Positions 17,548 through 26,104 of a stretch of DNA of 64,000 nucleotides are shown here, one piece after another. This stretch comes from Caldilineales bacterium (lineage in GTDB: Bacteria > Chloroflexota > Anaerolineae > J102), in contig JAGFJG010000075.1 in assembly GCA_024102915.1 (NCBI GenBank), positions 1 through 64,000 on the forward strand. Reading direction: 5' to 3'. The notes under the pieces are model-generated. The model saw only the letters and a list, made by a program, of their open reading frames with translations, was not told the origin of the DNA and searched no databases. The stretch's first letter is position 1. Each line of letters begins with the position of its first letter. The translations under genes and the position numbers were made by a program.

Positions 17548-17627
17548 GGTATTGGATAGTGGGTATTGATGTGATATCGCCAATCCTTACTACCCGCTCT
17601 CCAATCTCCAATACCCAATACCAAACC
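17548..17627. repeat. Palindromic heptamer repeat, family B, copy 2
   Basis: The left arm (17548-17570) carries GGTATTGGATAGTGGGTATT. The right arm (17601-17627) carries CCAATCT, CCAATAC, CCAATAC words in 7-bp phase. It lies between the racemase and second hyuA genes, where copy 1 lies before the first hyuA. Confidence 0.8.
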
Positions 17628-17658
17628 GGAGTTCACTGACACTTCCAGGAGAGATATC

Positions 17659-19707
17659 ATGACCAGAGTAGCGACTGATATCGGTGGCACTTTCACCGAT
17701 CTCGTCAGCGTCGAAGCGGACGGCAGAGTGAGCACGGCCAAAAGTCATAGCACGCCCCACCAGTTTGAGCAGGGCGTGATGGACGTGATTGCCGCGGCCC
17801 AGCTTCAGCCCGACGAGTTCATTTCTTTTGTGCATGGCACCACCATCGTCATCAACGCCATCACCGAGCGCAAAGGCGCAAAAACAGCGCTCATCACCAG
17901 CGAGGGTTTTCGCGATGTGCTGGAAATCGGCCGTGGCAATCGCCCCGACTATTTCAATCTCGAATACGACAAGCCCAAACCCTTCGTGTCTCGCTATTTG
18001 CGGCGGGAAGTGCCGGGCCGGATCAATTACAAAGGCATCGAGACTACGCCGCTCGATCTATCCGGCTTGCCGGCTATCTTAGAGGATTTCAAGGCCGAAG
18101 GCGTGGAAGCGGTGGCCGTGTGTCTGCTCAACTCGTACGCCAACGCCGCCCACGAGGAAGCGGCCATCGCCCAAATCAAGGCCTTGTGGCCCGATGTTTC
18201 GGCAGTGGCTTCGTTCCAGATCACCCGTGAATGGCGCGAATACGAACGCACCAGCACCGCTGTTCTCTCCGCTTATGTGCAGCCCATCGCCCATAAATAC
18301 CTGGATGACCTCACCGGGCGGCTGGCGACGGATGGCATGACCTGCACCCCCTATATCATGCAATCCAATTGCGGTATCGATACGATCAAGAACGCCCGTG
18401 AAATTCCCATCACCATGATCGAGTCCGGCCCGGCCAGCGGCGTATGGGGGGCGGCTATCCTCGGCCGGCTGATCGGCGAAAAGGAAGTGATTGCCCTGGA
18501 TATCGGCGGCACCACCGCCAAGTGCGGGTTGATCACAGGGGGCGAGGTCAAGCTCAACACCAACTACATGGTGGAGCAAACCGATGTGTCCGCCGGTTAT
18601 CCGGTAATGGTTCCGGTGGTCGATCTGGTCGAGATCGGACAGGGCGGCGGCTCCATCGCCTGGATCGATGAGTTCAAACGCCTGCATGTCGGCCCGCAGA
18701 GCGCCGGGGCGGACCCGGGGCCATGCTCCTATGGCATCGGCGGAAACGAAGCCACCACCACCGACGCAAATCTGGCGCTGGGCCGGATCAATCCCAACTA
18801 TTTCTGCGGCGGCACCCTGATCGCCAACATGGAAGAAGTGAACAAAGCGCTGGACGGGTTGGCAACGACGCTCGGCATCAGCCAACAAGAGGTTGCGCGA
18901 GGCATCGTGCGTCTGGCCAACAACAACATGGTCAATGCCATCAAGCTGATTTCGGTCAACCGGGGCCATGACCCCCGTGACTTTACGCTAATCGCCTTTG
19001 GCGGCGGCGGCGGCATGCACGCCTGCGCCCTCGCTACCGAATTGGGCATCAAAAAGGTGGTGATCCCGCACCTGTCGGGCGTATTCTCGGCCTGGGGTAT
19101 GTTGCTCAGCGACTTGCGCCGCGACTATCTGCTCACACGAATCGTCGATCTCTCAGCGGCGGGCTCGGCGCAACAACTGGCTGACACCTACGCCGATTTA
19201 GAAGAACAAGCCTATCAGGAATACGAGGCGGAGAACATCGACCGCTCCCGCGTCAGCTTTTTGCGTTATGGCCGTTTCCGCTACCAGAATCAGGAGCACT
19301 CGACCGAAGTTGACCTGCCCTCCGGCCCCATCACTGCCGATGTGCTGGATGAAATCCGGGAGCATTTCCAGGTCAATTACGAGCGTGAATACACCTATCG
19401 TCTGAATGCACCGGTCGAACTCGTCACCTATCATCTCATCGCCATGGCGGAGGTGGATAAACTGGAGCCGCACAAGTTGCCTTCGGACAACGGCAGGGTC
19501 GAGGATGCGATCAAAGGCCGTCGACAGGTTGATTATCTGGAAGCAGGGATGCACGAGGCGACCATTTACGACGGCGACCGCCTGACCCCAGGCATGCGTT
19601 TCGTTGGCCCAGCCGTGATCGAGGAAGCCGAAGCCACGGTGGTGATCCCGCCCGGCATGCCCTGCGAAGTCGACGCTTATGGTAACTATCAGATCATGAC
19701 CGCCTGA
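17659..19707 (+). CDS. hyuA: Hydantoinase/oxoprolinase subunit A (second copy)
   Basis: A 682-residue paralogue of the first HyuA with the same motif order: TDIGGTFTDLVSV at the N-terminus, DIGGTTAKCGLI (about 284), GQGGGSIAW, GPQSAGADPGPCSYG and AFGGGGGMHACALATELG. The length is identical but the sequence is clearly diverged, so this is an old duplication or separate acquisition rather than a fresh repeat. AGGAG lies 8 nt before the ATG. The gap to the second hyuB (103 bp) holds a heptamer palindrome, unlike the overlapping first pair. Confidence 0.9.
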   Translation: MTRVATDIGGTFTDLVSVEADGRVSTAKSHSTPHQFEQGVMDVIAAAQLQPDEFISFVHGTTIVINAITERKGAKTALITSEGFRDVLEIGRGNRPDYFNLEYDKPKPFVSRYLRREVPGRINYKGIETTPLDLSGLPAILEDFKAEGVEAVAVCLLNSYANAAHEEAAIAQIKALWPDVSAVASFQITREWREYERTSTAVLSAYVQPIAHKYLDDLTGRLATDGMTCTPYIMQSNCGIDTIKNAREIPITMIESGPASGVWGAAILGRLIGEKEVIALDIGGTTAKCGLITGGEVKLNTNYMVEQTDVSAGYPVMVPVVDLVEIGQGGGSIAWIDEFKRLHVGPQSAGADPGPCSYGIGGNEATTTDANLALGRINPNYFCGGTLIANMEEVNKALDGLATTLGISQQEVARGIVRLANNNMVNAIKLISVNRGHDPRDFTLIAFGGGGGMHACALATELGIKKVVIPHLSGVFSAWGMLLSDLRRDYLLTRIVDLSAAGSAQQLADTYADLEEQAYQEYEAENIDRSRVSFLRYGRFRYQNQEHSTEVDLPSGPITADVLDEIREHFQVNYEREYTYRLNAPVELVTYHLIAMAEVDKLEPHKLPSDNGRVEDAIKGRRQVDYLEAGMHEATIYDGDRLTPGMRFVGPAVIEEAEATVVIPPGMPCEVDAYGNYQIMTA

Positions 19708-19715
19708 AGAGATCA

Positions 19716-19793
19716 ACGATTGAGGATTAAGTATCAAAGATTGCTTGTCGCTTGCAACGGCGGGTTGAATCTTTAATCATCAATCTTCAGTCA
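19716..19793. repeat. Palindromic heptamer repeat, family D
   Basis: The left arm has GATTGAG, GATTAAG, TATCAAA, GATTG (19719 on). The right arm (about 19768-19793) has AATCTTT, AATCATC, AATCTTC, AGTC in strict 7-bp phase. It starts nine bases after the hyuA stop and lies inside the hyuA-hyuB gap. Confidence 0.82.
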
Positions 19794-19810
19794 CAAAGGA
19801 GCCAAATCTT

Positions 19811-21481
19811 ATGACAAATAACTATGACCCAATCACCCTGGAGATCATCCAGAATTCCTTGCAGGCTGCGGCGGACGAAATGTTTGCCGCCATGCGCCGC
19901 ACTGCCATGAGCGCCATCATCTACGAGGTGCTCGATATGGGAACCGGCATCACCGATCGGCATGGCGAGCTGGCCGGTTCCGGCGCCGGCATCCCTGCCT
20001 TCGTGGGCGTGCTAGACAAAACCGTCAAGCAGATCATGCGCAAGTTCGACCAGCCGGGTGAAATCGAGGCGGGCGACGTATTCATCACGAATGATCCATA
20101 TAATGGCGGCGTCACCCACCTCAACGATATGGTGCTGACCATGCCTGTGTTTGTGGGCGATGAGATCGTGGCCTGGACGGCCAACATCGCCCACTGGAAC
20201 GACGTCGGCGGCATGGTGCCGGGCAGTATGTCCACCGAAGCGACCGAGATTTTCCAGGAAGGCATGATTTATCCCGGCGTCAAGCTGATCTCCCGGGGCA
20301 AGCCCATCCGCTCGGTGTTCGATATCCTCACCTCCAATTGCCGCATGCCCGATTACCTCACCGGCGACTTGTGGGCGGGCGTGGCATCAGTGCGTGTGGG
20401 CGAGCGCCGCGTGCTGGAAATTGTGAACAAGTACGGCAAGGATGTGTTTCTGCATGCCCTGGAAGCTTATATGGACTACGGAGAACAGGTCAGCCTTAGT
20501 GCTCTCAAGCAATTGCCCAACGGCGTCTATTCGCTGGCCGAGGAGCAGGACAGCGGGCAGGTCTACAAAGTGACGGTGGAGGTCAAAGATGATGAGTTTA
20601 TCGTCGATCTGCGTGACAACCCCAAACAGGATCCTGGCCCCTTCAACATGAGCGCCGACGATGCCATCATCGCTGCCCAAATCGCTTTCAAGAACGTGAC
20701 ATCACCGGAGCGGATCGCCAATGGCGGCACTTTCCGCCCACTCAAGGTTTTGCTGCGCCAGGGCACCGTGTTCAATCCCAATTACCCGGCGGCGATGGGC
20801 ATCTATTACGAGATCAGCATCCGCCTGCACGATCTGATCGTGCGTTGCCTGGCCCAGGCCATGCCCGACTTGTTGCCAGCGGGCGGTTTCGCCTCGATCT
20901 GCGGCACGTTGTTCGGCGGCATCCATCCCGACACCGGCAGACCCTATGCCGTGATCGAGCCGGAACTGGGCGGCTGGGGCGGCTCGCCTCATACGGATGG
21001 CGAACCCGGCCAATTCTCCGCCTTCCACGGCGAGACCTACAACTGTCCAGCGGAGGTGGCCGAGGCCCGCTATGGCGTCACCGTCGATTACCTCAGTTTC
21101 CACGACGAAGACGGCGGGGCGGGACTGCACCGGGGCGGCAAGGGCGTGCGCATCGATTATCGCATCCGCTCGGATAACGCCTGGCTGACCGTGGCCTACA
21201 CGCGTGATAATGTACCCCCGTGGCCCTTAGAAGGCGGCCAGTCCGGCTCGCCCAATCATATCGTCATTCGCCGGGCCAAGGGCGGACAGGAACGATACTC
21301 GGTGATCAGCGGCCTGACGCTCAATACCGATGACGTGATCCAGGTAATGACCGGCACCGGTGCAGGCTGGGGTGATCCCAGGCAGCGCGACCTGGCCCTG
21401 ATAGAAGATGATCTGAAGAACGGCTACATCACCCCGGAACAGGCCGAGCAATATTACGGCTTGAGCCAGCGCAACGGCTGA
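19811..21481 (+). CDS. hyuB: Hydantoinase B/oxoprolinase subunit (second copy)
   Basis: A 556-residue HyuB-type subunit. It has the signatures DPITLEIIQNSLQAAADEMF, NDPYNGGVTHLNDMV and NIAHWNDVGGMVPGS, and a C-terminal TGTGAGWGDPRQRD. AAAGGAG precedes the ATG by about 9 nt. It pairs with the second hyuA upstream. A terminator follows after the stop. Confidence 0.9.
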   Translation: MTNNYDPITLEIIQNSLQAAADEMFAAMRRTAMSAIIYEVLDMGTGITDRHGELAGSGAGIPAFVGVLDKTVKQIMRKFDQPGEIEAGDVFITNDPYNGGVTHLNDMVLTMPVFVGDEIVAWTANIAHWNDVGGMVPGSMSTEATEIFQEGMIYPGVKLISRGKPIRSVFDILTSNCRMPDYLTGDLWAGVASVRVGERRVLEIVNKYGKDVFLHALEAYMDYGEQVSLSALKQLPNGVYSLAEEQDSGQVYKVTVEVKDDEFIVDLRDNPKQDPGPFNMSADDAIIAAQIAFKNVTSPERIANGGTFRPLKVLLRQGTVFNPNYPAAMGIYYEISIRLHDLIVRCLAQAMPDLLPAGGFASICGTLFGGIHPDTGRPYAVIEPELGGWGGSPHTDGEPGQFSAFHGETYNCPAEVAEARYGVTVDYLSFHDEDGGAGLHRGGKGVRIDYRIRSDNAWLTVAYTRDNVPPWPLEGGQSGSPNHIVIRRAKGGQERYSVISGLTLNTDDVIQVMTGTGAGWGDPRQRDLALIEDDLKNGYITPEQAEQYYGLSQRNG

Positions 21482-21493
21482 ATCTCACTTTCT

Positions 21494-21546
21494 GGCGTCT
21501 CTGGTCGCTGAGCAATGTATGATCGGCCAGAGACGCCGTCCTTTTT
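21494..21546 (+). terminator. Terminator after the second hyuB
   Basis: GGCGTCTCTGG (21494-21504) pairs exactly with CCAGAGACGCC (21527-21537), followed by GTCCTTTTTCC. It separates the hydantoinase genes from the M24 peptidase, whose ATG is only 14 bp further on, so it could also act as an attenuator. Confidence 0.75.
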
Positions 21547-21560
21547 CCGAGAATATCAAC

Positions 21561-22640
21561 ATGAATGATCGAATCAATCGCCTGCAGGAATCGCTACGAG
21601 ATCAGGAGATCGACCTGGTGGCCGTTGGCCCAACCGCCAATATGCGTTACCTGGCCGGTTACGCCTCTCATCCCGACGAACGCCTTTGTCTACTGCTGAT
21701 CACGCCGGATGAGGTCAGGGCTGTCGTCCCCACCCTGAATGCCGAAGACTGGATCGCCCATTGCGATATCACGCCCGTCACCTGGGCGGACAGCGACGGC
21801 CCCAGTCGAGCCCTTTCATCCGCGCTGTCCGCACGACAGCCAAGACGCGTGGCGGTGGACGGGACCATGCGGGCGGATTTCCTGCTGACCCTTTTGGAAG
21901 CGACCAAGCCTGAGACGGCAAGAGTCGCCGATTCGCTGATCTCCCCATTGCGGGCGCGCAAGTCGGCGGATGAGATCGAAGCGTTGCAACGATCGGCAGC
22001 GCTGGCGGATCGGGCGGTGCAGGCCGTGATGGATGCCTGCGCGCCGGGCGTGACCGAAGCCGAATTGACCTGGGTGGCCGAGACAACCTTCCGCCAGGGT
22101 GGAGCCAGTAGGGTCGAGTTCACGTTGATCGCTTCGGGACCGAATGGAGCTTTCCCGCATCATCATAGCGGCGCTCGCAGACTGCAACGGGGCGATGCCG
22201 TTATCATCGATATCGGCGCTACTTTGGACTATTACGTATCCGACGTCACCCGTGTCATCTTCCTGGGCGATCCTCCGTCCGAATTTCTGAGACGCTATGC
22301 CGCGGTGAAAGCGGCGAACGAGGCGGGCAGGGCAGCGGTGCGGCCGGGCGTAGCGGCGCAAGATGTGGACCGGGCGACGCGCAGCGTGTTAGCTGAAGCC
22401 GGTCTGGGCGAGCATTTCGTCCACCGCACCGGCCACGGCCTGGGATTGGAAGTGCACGAGCCGCCCTGGATCATGGCGGGCAACGATGCGCCGCTGGCTG
22501 AGGGCATGGTGTTCAGCGTGGAGCCTGGCATCTATCTGCCGGGTCGCTATGGCATCCGCATCGAAGATATCGTCGTCGTCACTACAGACGGCGTGCGCAC
22601 CCTGACCGGATTCGATCACGAACTGGCGGTAAGACCTTAA
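21561..22640 (+). CDS. M24 (Xaa-Pro/creatinase-type) metallopeptidase
   Basis: A 359-residue pita-bread-fold enzyme: N-terminal creatinase-like domain (about 1-125) and C-terminal catalytic domain. The five metal ligands are visible: Asp in DIGATLDYYVSD (two Asp), His in HRTGHGLGLEVHEPP, Glu in FSVEPGIY and Glu in GIRIEDIVVV. The family cleaves Xaa-Pro peptides or hydrolyses creatine-like amides, so it could process the ring-opened carbamoyl or peptide product of the hydantoinases (inference). The ATG at 21561 is chosen; an upstream in-frame ATG lies inside the terminator stem. Confidence 0.9.
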   Translation: MNDRINRLQESLRDQEIDLVAVGPTANMRYLAGYASHPDERLCLLLITPDEVRAVVPTLNAEDWIAHCDITPVTWADSDGPSRALSSALSARQPRRVAVDGTMRADFLLTLLEATKPETARVADSLISPLRARKSADEIEALQRSAALADRAVQAVMDACAPGVTEAELTWVAETTFRQGGASRVEFTLIASGPNGAFPHHHSGARRLQRGDAVIIDIGATLDYYVSDVTRVIFLGDPPSEFLRRYAAVKAANEAGRAAVRPGVAAQDVDRATRSVLAEAGLGEHFVHRTGHGLGLEVHEPPWIMAGNDAPLAEGMVFSVEPGIYLPGRYGIRIEDIVVVTTDGVRTLTGFDHELAVRP

Positions 22641-22651
22641 TGATGTTATGA

Positions 22652-22721
22652 GATATTGGGTATTGGATATTGAGACTCGTCGTCAGCGAATACCAAATAT
22701 CCAATATCCAATACCAATATT
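22652..22721. repeat. Palindromic heptamer repeat, family B, copy 3
   Basis: The left arm (22652-22674) holds ATATTGGGTATTGGATATT. The right arm (22689-22721) holds CCAAATAT, CCAATAT, CCAATAC words. It lies between the M24 peptidase and the next small gene, which starts 12 bp after the arm. Confidence 0.85.
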
Positions 22722-22733
22722 GAGCCATTTAAC

Positions 22734-23072
22734 ATGATCAAACTAACGGTTCTCTACAACCTGCCGCCGGAAGCCAATCACGAGGAATTCCTGCGATGGC
22801 GCACCACCGAGCATCAGCAGTCCAACATGGCGGTGCCAGGTGTGATCAAAAGCGATTTTTACGCGGTGCGCGAAACCTGGCAGCGTGATGGCCTGCCGTA
22901 TCGCTACATGACCGAGGCCTATTTCCCCGACATGGAAACCTTCCGTTCATCCTTCTTCGATCCAGATTATCAGAGTGAGCTGGCAATCGCTTTGCAGCGC
23001 ATCGTCGACCCGCTATTCCTGATCTCGGAGGAGGTGTTGAGCGAGCAGGCGTCTGGGGATCAATTGGGCTGA
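22734..23072 (+). CDS. EthD-like dimeric alpha/beta-barrel protein
   Basis: A 112-residue protein with the ferredoxin-like dimeric-barrel pattern of EthD and related families: MIKLTVLYNLPPEANHEEFL, then RWRTTEHQ, then a second half with MTEAYFPDMETFRSSF. These small proteins often accompany degradation clusters and may act as small isomerases, lyases or oligomeric accessory factors. The role here is unknown. It is the last plus-strand gene of the hydantoin region. No ribosome site is evident because the heptamer repeat lies immediately upstream. Confidence 0.65.
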   Translation: MIKLTVLYNLPPEANHEEFLRWRTTEHQQSNMAVPGVIKSDFYAVRETWQRDGLPYRYMTEAYFPDMETFRSSFFDPDYQSELAIALQRIVDPLFLISEEVLSEQASGDQLG

Positions 23073-23088
23073 AGCGAACTCGCCAAGT

Positions 23089-23457
23089 TCAATCCATCTG
23101 CGAAATCCAGATCTTGGCTTCGTCGAGTTGCGAATTACCGTATAGCTTGACTTCACCGGGAATCAGGAAGGCGAAGGCTTTGATTGCGCGGGTGATCCAT
23201 TCGTCATCGGTGACGACGGCGATTTTCTCCCAATGGGTAAGATGGGCGAACCCCACTTTGGCGTCGTCCCACATCGCCCCGGCTTCATACCCGGAGAACT
23301 CCGAACCCAGATTGTAGAGTAGTCGCAGCTTATCGTATTTCTTCAGCTTTTCTTCCACCAGGGGGATGAGCACTTTTTCGTAATCATCCCCGGACACTTT
23401 GCCACTGGCTGTCGCCGCAATGACATTGTCGGGTACGTCGTACATGATCTCAAGCAT
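23089..23457 (-). CDS. SpoIIAA-like (STAS-related) protein
   Basis: A 122-residue protein of the SpoIIAA-like/DUF3478 type: start VIAATASGKVSGDDYEKVLI, central KLRLLYNLGSEFSGYEAGAMWDD, then KIAVVTDDEWITRAIKAFAF. The fold is a small STAS-like alpha/beta domain of unclear function, possibly lipid or protein binding. It converges with the EthD-like gene, 16 bp apart. AGGAGAAATCCC precedes the ATG. The stretch 23458-23681 upstream shows no gene. Confidence 0.8.
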   Translation of the reverse strand: MLEIMYDVPDNVIAATASGKVSGDDYEKVLIPLVEEKLKKYDKLRLLYNLGSEFSGYEAGAMWDDAKVGFAHLTHWEKIAVVTDDEWITRAIKAFAFLIPGEVKLYGNSQLDEAKIWISQMD

Positions 23458-23681
23458 GGGATTTCTCCTTTGTTGAATGTCGAGACTGGCCGATATCGAA
23501 CCATAAAAGGGTTCTGCCGCTCAGCCAGTAAAGATGAAAAATGAGTCTTTGCTCACCAATCGCATTAAATCTCGCGCAAACCCACAAAGCGTTTTGAATT
23601 TCGTGGCGTCTGCGCTCCTCTGCGGTTGATTGAACCACATTCTACCACCCATTCCCGAGATTGGGCATGAATCCGGACAAT

Positions 23682-24465
23682 GGAGTGGCGAAGCTCATGG
23701 GCACACGAAGTCGATCCAGTGAGCAGGATAGTGAGGGTGAGAACGCTTGAAAAGCTGTCTGCGATTCCAGACGTAGACGAAGGGTTGTACAGCATGTCGC
23801 AATGCCTGGACACAATGAGAGATGCAGCGCTAGCGACGTGCCAATCGTGCCAGATAATGACGCAGTTCAGCTTCATCGGCCTCCGCGGAGTAGGTTTGGC
23901 TCTTGTTTGGCGTGGGAAAGTGCACAGATGGCCAGTAGACCAAAGTCTGATAAGCCTCCAGCATATTGCTGTAATAGCGATGACCCTGAGCAGATTCGGT
24001 CAGTATGGTTTGCAGCGCCTCCCCCGTACGTTCCAAGACGGCACGCCCCCCAAGATGCAGCGTATGGCACGATCCACAAACGTTACCAGGTAGACCCTGT
24101 TTTTTTATCGCCGACAAAGGTGTAGAGTTCGTCCATCTCCACAACCTCCACATCTTCAGGCACAGGCGCTTCCGGCAATGCTTCCGCATCGGCATTCACC
24201 CAGTTGCTCACACTCGCCCATATGCCGGGCGGAGCGCCGCAAGTTCATGCCATCGACATACATGCGGACTGCTTGCTCACGCATTCCCGCTGCATACCCA
24301 GCCTGTTTTAGCGCTGACGTATACTTCTTGCCGTACTGCATGAACTTGTATCGTTGACTGCCGGCTTCTGTAAAACCATTTTTGCTCTGGCGCTCTGTTG
24401 CACCACATCGTGGGCATTGATTCATGCCTCTCATTATTCAATATGCCCAGATATTTCGCCACTCC
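23682..24465 (-). mobile_element. Decayed IS1-family insertion sequence
   Basis: A 784-bp element with imperfect terminal inverted repeats: GGAGTGGCGAAGCTCATGGGC (23682 on) against the reverse complement of 24445-24465, matching over GGAGTGGCGAA and GGGC. Minus-strand transposase remnants are ordered from 24434 down: an N-terminal zinc finger (CPRCGATERQSKNGF) and HTH (GMREQAVRMYVDGM), then after a frameshift or deletion near 24200 VSNWVNADAEALPEA and MDELYTFVGDKK, then TFVDRAIRCILG and the DDE-core region ending WNRRQLFKRSHP. There are in-frame stops after GSTW (about 24095) and at LARR (about 23830). It is not functional. No target duplication is evident. Confidence 0.8.
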
Positions 24466-24504
24466 CGCACACGAGTAAGTTGTGAAGATGGTGGGCATGA
24501 ATGA

Positions 24505-24690
24505 CATTGGTCAAAAGACCGGGCTACTTTGGCTGCCCGCTTCGAGCAGAACTTTGACGAGAACCTGCTGGCAGATGATAATCGACAGCCCGCGCGGCAG
24601 TCGCTCACCTACCGGCTGACCATTCCCCTGGTGCGTCGCCTGGCGGGTGCTGTGTGGGCAGCGGTGCGGAGTGTAGTGAACCACTCATAG
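24505..24690 (+). pseudogene. Orphan 3' gene fragment (about 61 codons)
   Basis: An open stretch from after a TGA to TAG reads like a protein C-terminus (ATLAARFEQNFDENLLADDN, later RLTIPLVRRLAGAVWAA) but has no start, promoter or full domain. I do not recognise the family. It lies directly beside the IS1 relic and is probably the remains of a gene cut off by rearrangement. Confidence 0.35.
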
Positions 24691-25102
24691 TCATGTACAC
24701 CGGACTGATCGCTATCCTGGTCAGCCATGAGATCGTCCCGGTGTTACAGCCGATTTTTTTTCGGCTTTGGCTGGAAGGGTTTGAGTGTGGCGGGCAAGGT
24801 CGTCCCGCCTGGCGAGTACGCCTGTTATTGTCGTTATCTGGTGGGAGGCGATGGATCGGGCTATGAAACACAAATGCCAGCCGGTGGAAAGGAAATCGAG
24901 CGTTGGGCCATCACGGGCAGCCGACACGCATTCAATCAAGACGAGGATTCGTCCAAATCCTAACCTCAGTGCACAGGTCACATAGGGATGCGGGATATTC
25001 TTGGCCGCGAAGCTGGTGTGTCCTGTTCTCCCAAATAACCTCTGAGTTCTTAGCAATCCACCAATGCTGTAGATGAAGTCGTTACAGAGCGCAGCCAATC
25101 CA
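24691..25102. other. Gene-poor debris between IS1 relic and glycan locus
   Basis: No complete gene is supported. A plus-strand open stretch (about 24770-24963) reads GLSVAGKVVPPGEYACYCRY and onward, with ordinary protein-like composition but no credible start, and could be a second fragment of the same lost gene. There is a run of T after TTACAGCCGA at 24741-24758 that could end plus-strand transcripts. Nothing else was seen. Confidence 0.4.
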
Positions 25103-26104
25103 TCAATTATCTCCGCCTGCCAAAACCTTCCTCACACGCCGAAACTCCACAGATAGTTTTCTTGCAGCCTTCCGGACAAAGCGCACATACTCTTGTGATG
25201 AGCGTAAAGCCAGGTTTGTTTGTATGTTTTCCTGGTCATCAGATGCAGGTCTCCTCAATTCAGCCAAAACATGGTCGGAAATGACTAAACCCAGCTTCGA
25301 TCCCAGGAAACTCAACAATTCAGCCAGGTAGAGCGATTGATTGCGCCGGCGACTCTGCGATATCACATAATCCCAATTCAAATCCTTCGCATTAGTCAGG
25401 ATTAACCACATATGCGTCAACCAGCGCAATGTCGGCCAGCCATGACCGGCTAATCCATATTCCAGCCAGAACAAAATCTGGTCGGCAGGATCGAGCATGA
25501 ATATGGTCAGGCCTTGCGACGATATCTCATGTGACGAATTCCAATGGCGTTGATCAACGCTAAGTCTTTCCGCTGGAGACAGTCCATGAACGATGCGATC
25601 ATGCATGCCAATGTATAGCCCGTTCTCCTTGCAATAAATGACCGCATCCGCGGCCCTGGAAACGATCTGCCAGCCAAGTCCAGTCAAGATCTCCTCAACA
25701 CTCTTCACCTGTCCCGGCCTGATGAGCAGTTCCACATCATCTACGGGGTAAATAACTATACCGTCACGTAACTGGCTAATCGCTAGGTTTCCGCCAATCA
25801 ATTGGAAGTCGTGTGCGGCGGTTTGTAAAGCAAGCAGGGCATCGCGGTATTGCTGCCGTGCAAGTTGATTGGCGTACCAGGTGCGACGGTAAATGCCACG
25901 CAGCCGCGGCGTCAATTCATCCTCAATCTCCATTGCCTGAAGGTTGTCATACAACAACGGCAACAGGCGGTATGATTCATAGTCAATATCGTCAAAGGGG
26001 ACGAGCGACTTCCATTTGGCGTAGGCGCGGATGGCAGGGTCACCCCGCAAAAACGCCGCCTGCAGCACTAGCTCATGCTCAGGCCTTAGATAGTTTGCGT
26101 CCAT
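25103..26104 (-). CDS. Nucleotidyltransferase-family protein (NTP_transf_5-like)
   Basis: A 333-residue protein resembling the uncharacterised nucleotidyltransferase family seen in exopolysaccharide loci. The diagnostic stretch is IGGNLAISQLRDGIVIYP followed by VDDVELLIRP (about residues 103-130), equivalent to the usual G-A-x-L and RxxDDIDLLV motif, though the first Lys-Gly is changed to Gly-Gly. A second motif, WFLEYG-like (ILFWLEYGLAGHGW), follows. In other genomes this family travels with an HprK-related kinase and a PqqD-like protein, and both are present in this locus. The ATG lies inside the end of the upstream gene (19-bp overlap). It is the last gene of the minus-strand glycan cluster. 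Confidence 0.72.
   Translation of the reverse strand: MDANYLRPEHELVLQAAFLRGDPAIRAYAKWKSLVPFDDIDYESYRLLPLLYDNLQAMEIEDELTPRLRGIYRRTWYANQLARQQYRDALLALQTAAHDFQLIGGNLAISQLRDGIVIYPVDDVELLIRPGQVKSVEEILTGLGWQIVSRAADAVIYCKENGLYIGMHDRIVHGLSPAERLSVDQRHWNSSHEISSQGLTIFMLDPADQILFWLEYGLAGHGWPTLRWLTHMWLILTNAKDLNWDYVISQSRRRNQSLYLAELLSFLGSKLGLVISDHVLAELRRPASDDQENIQTNLALRSSQEYVRFVRKAARKLSVEFRRVRKVLAGGDN

Noticed and set aside
23680-24093. 137-codon plus-strand open frame
   Set aside because: It is antisense to the IS1-type transposase remnant, whose motifs and inverted ends are on the other strand.
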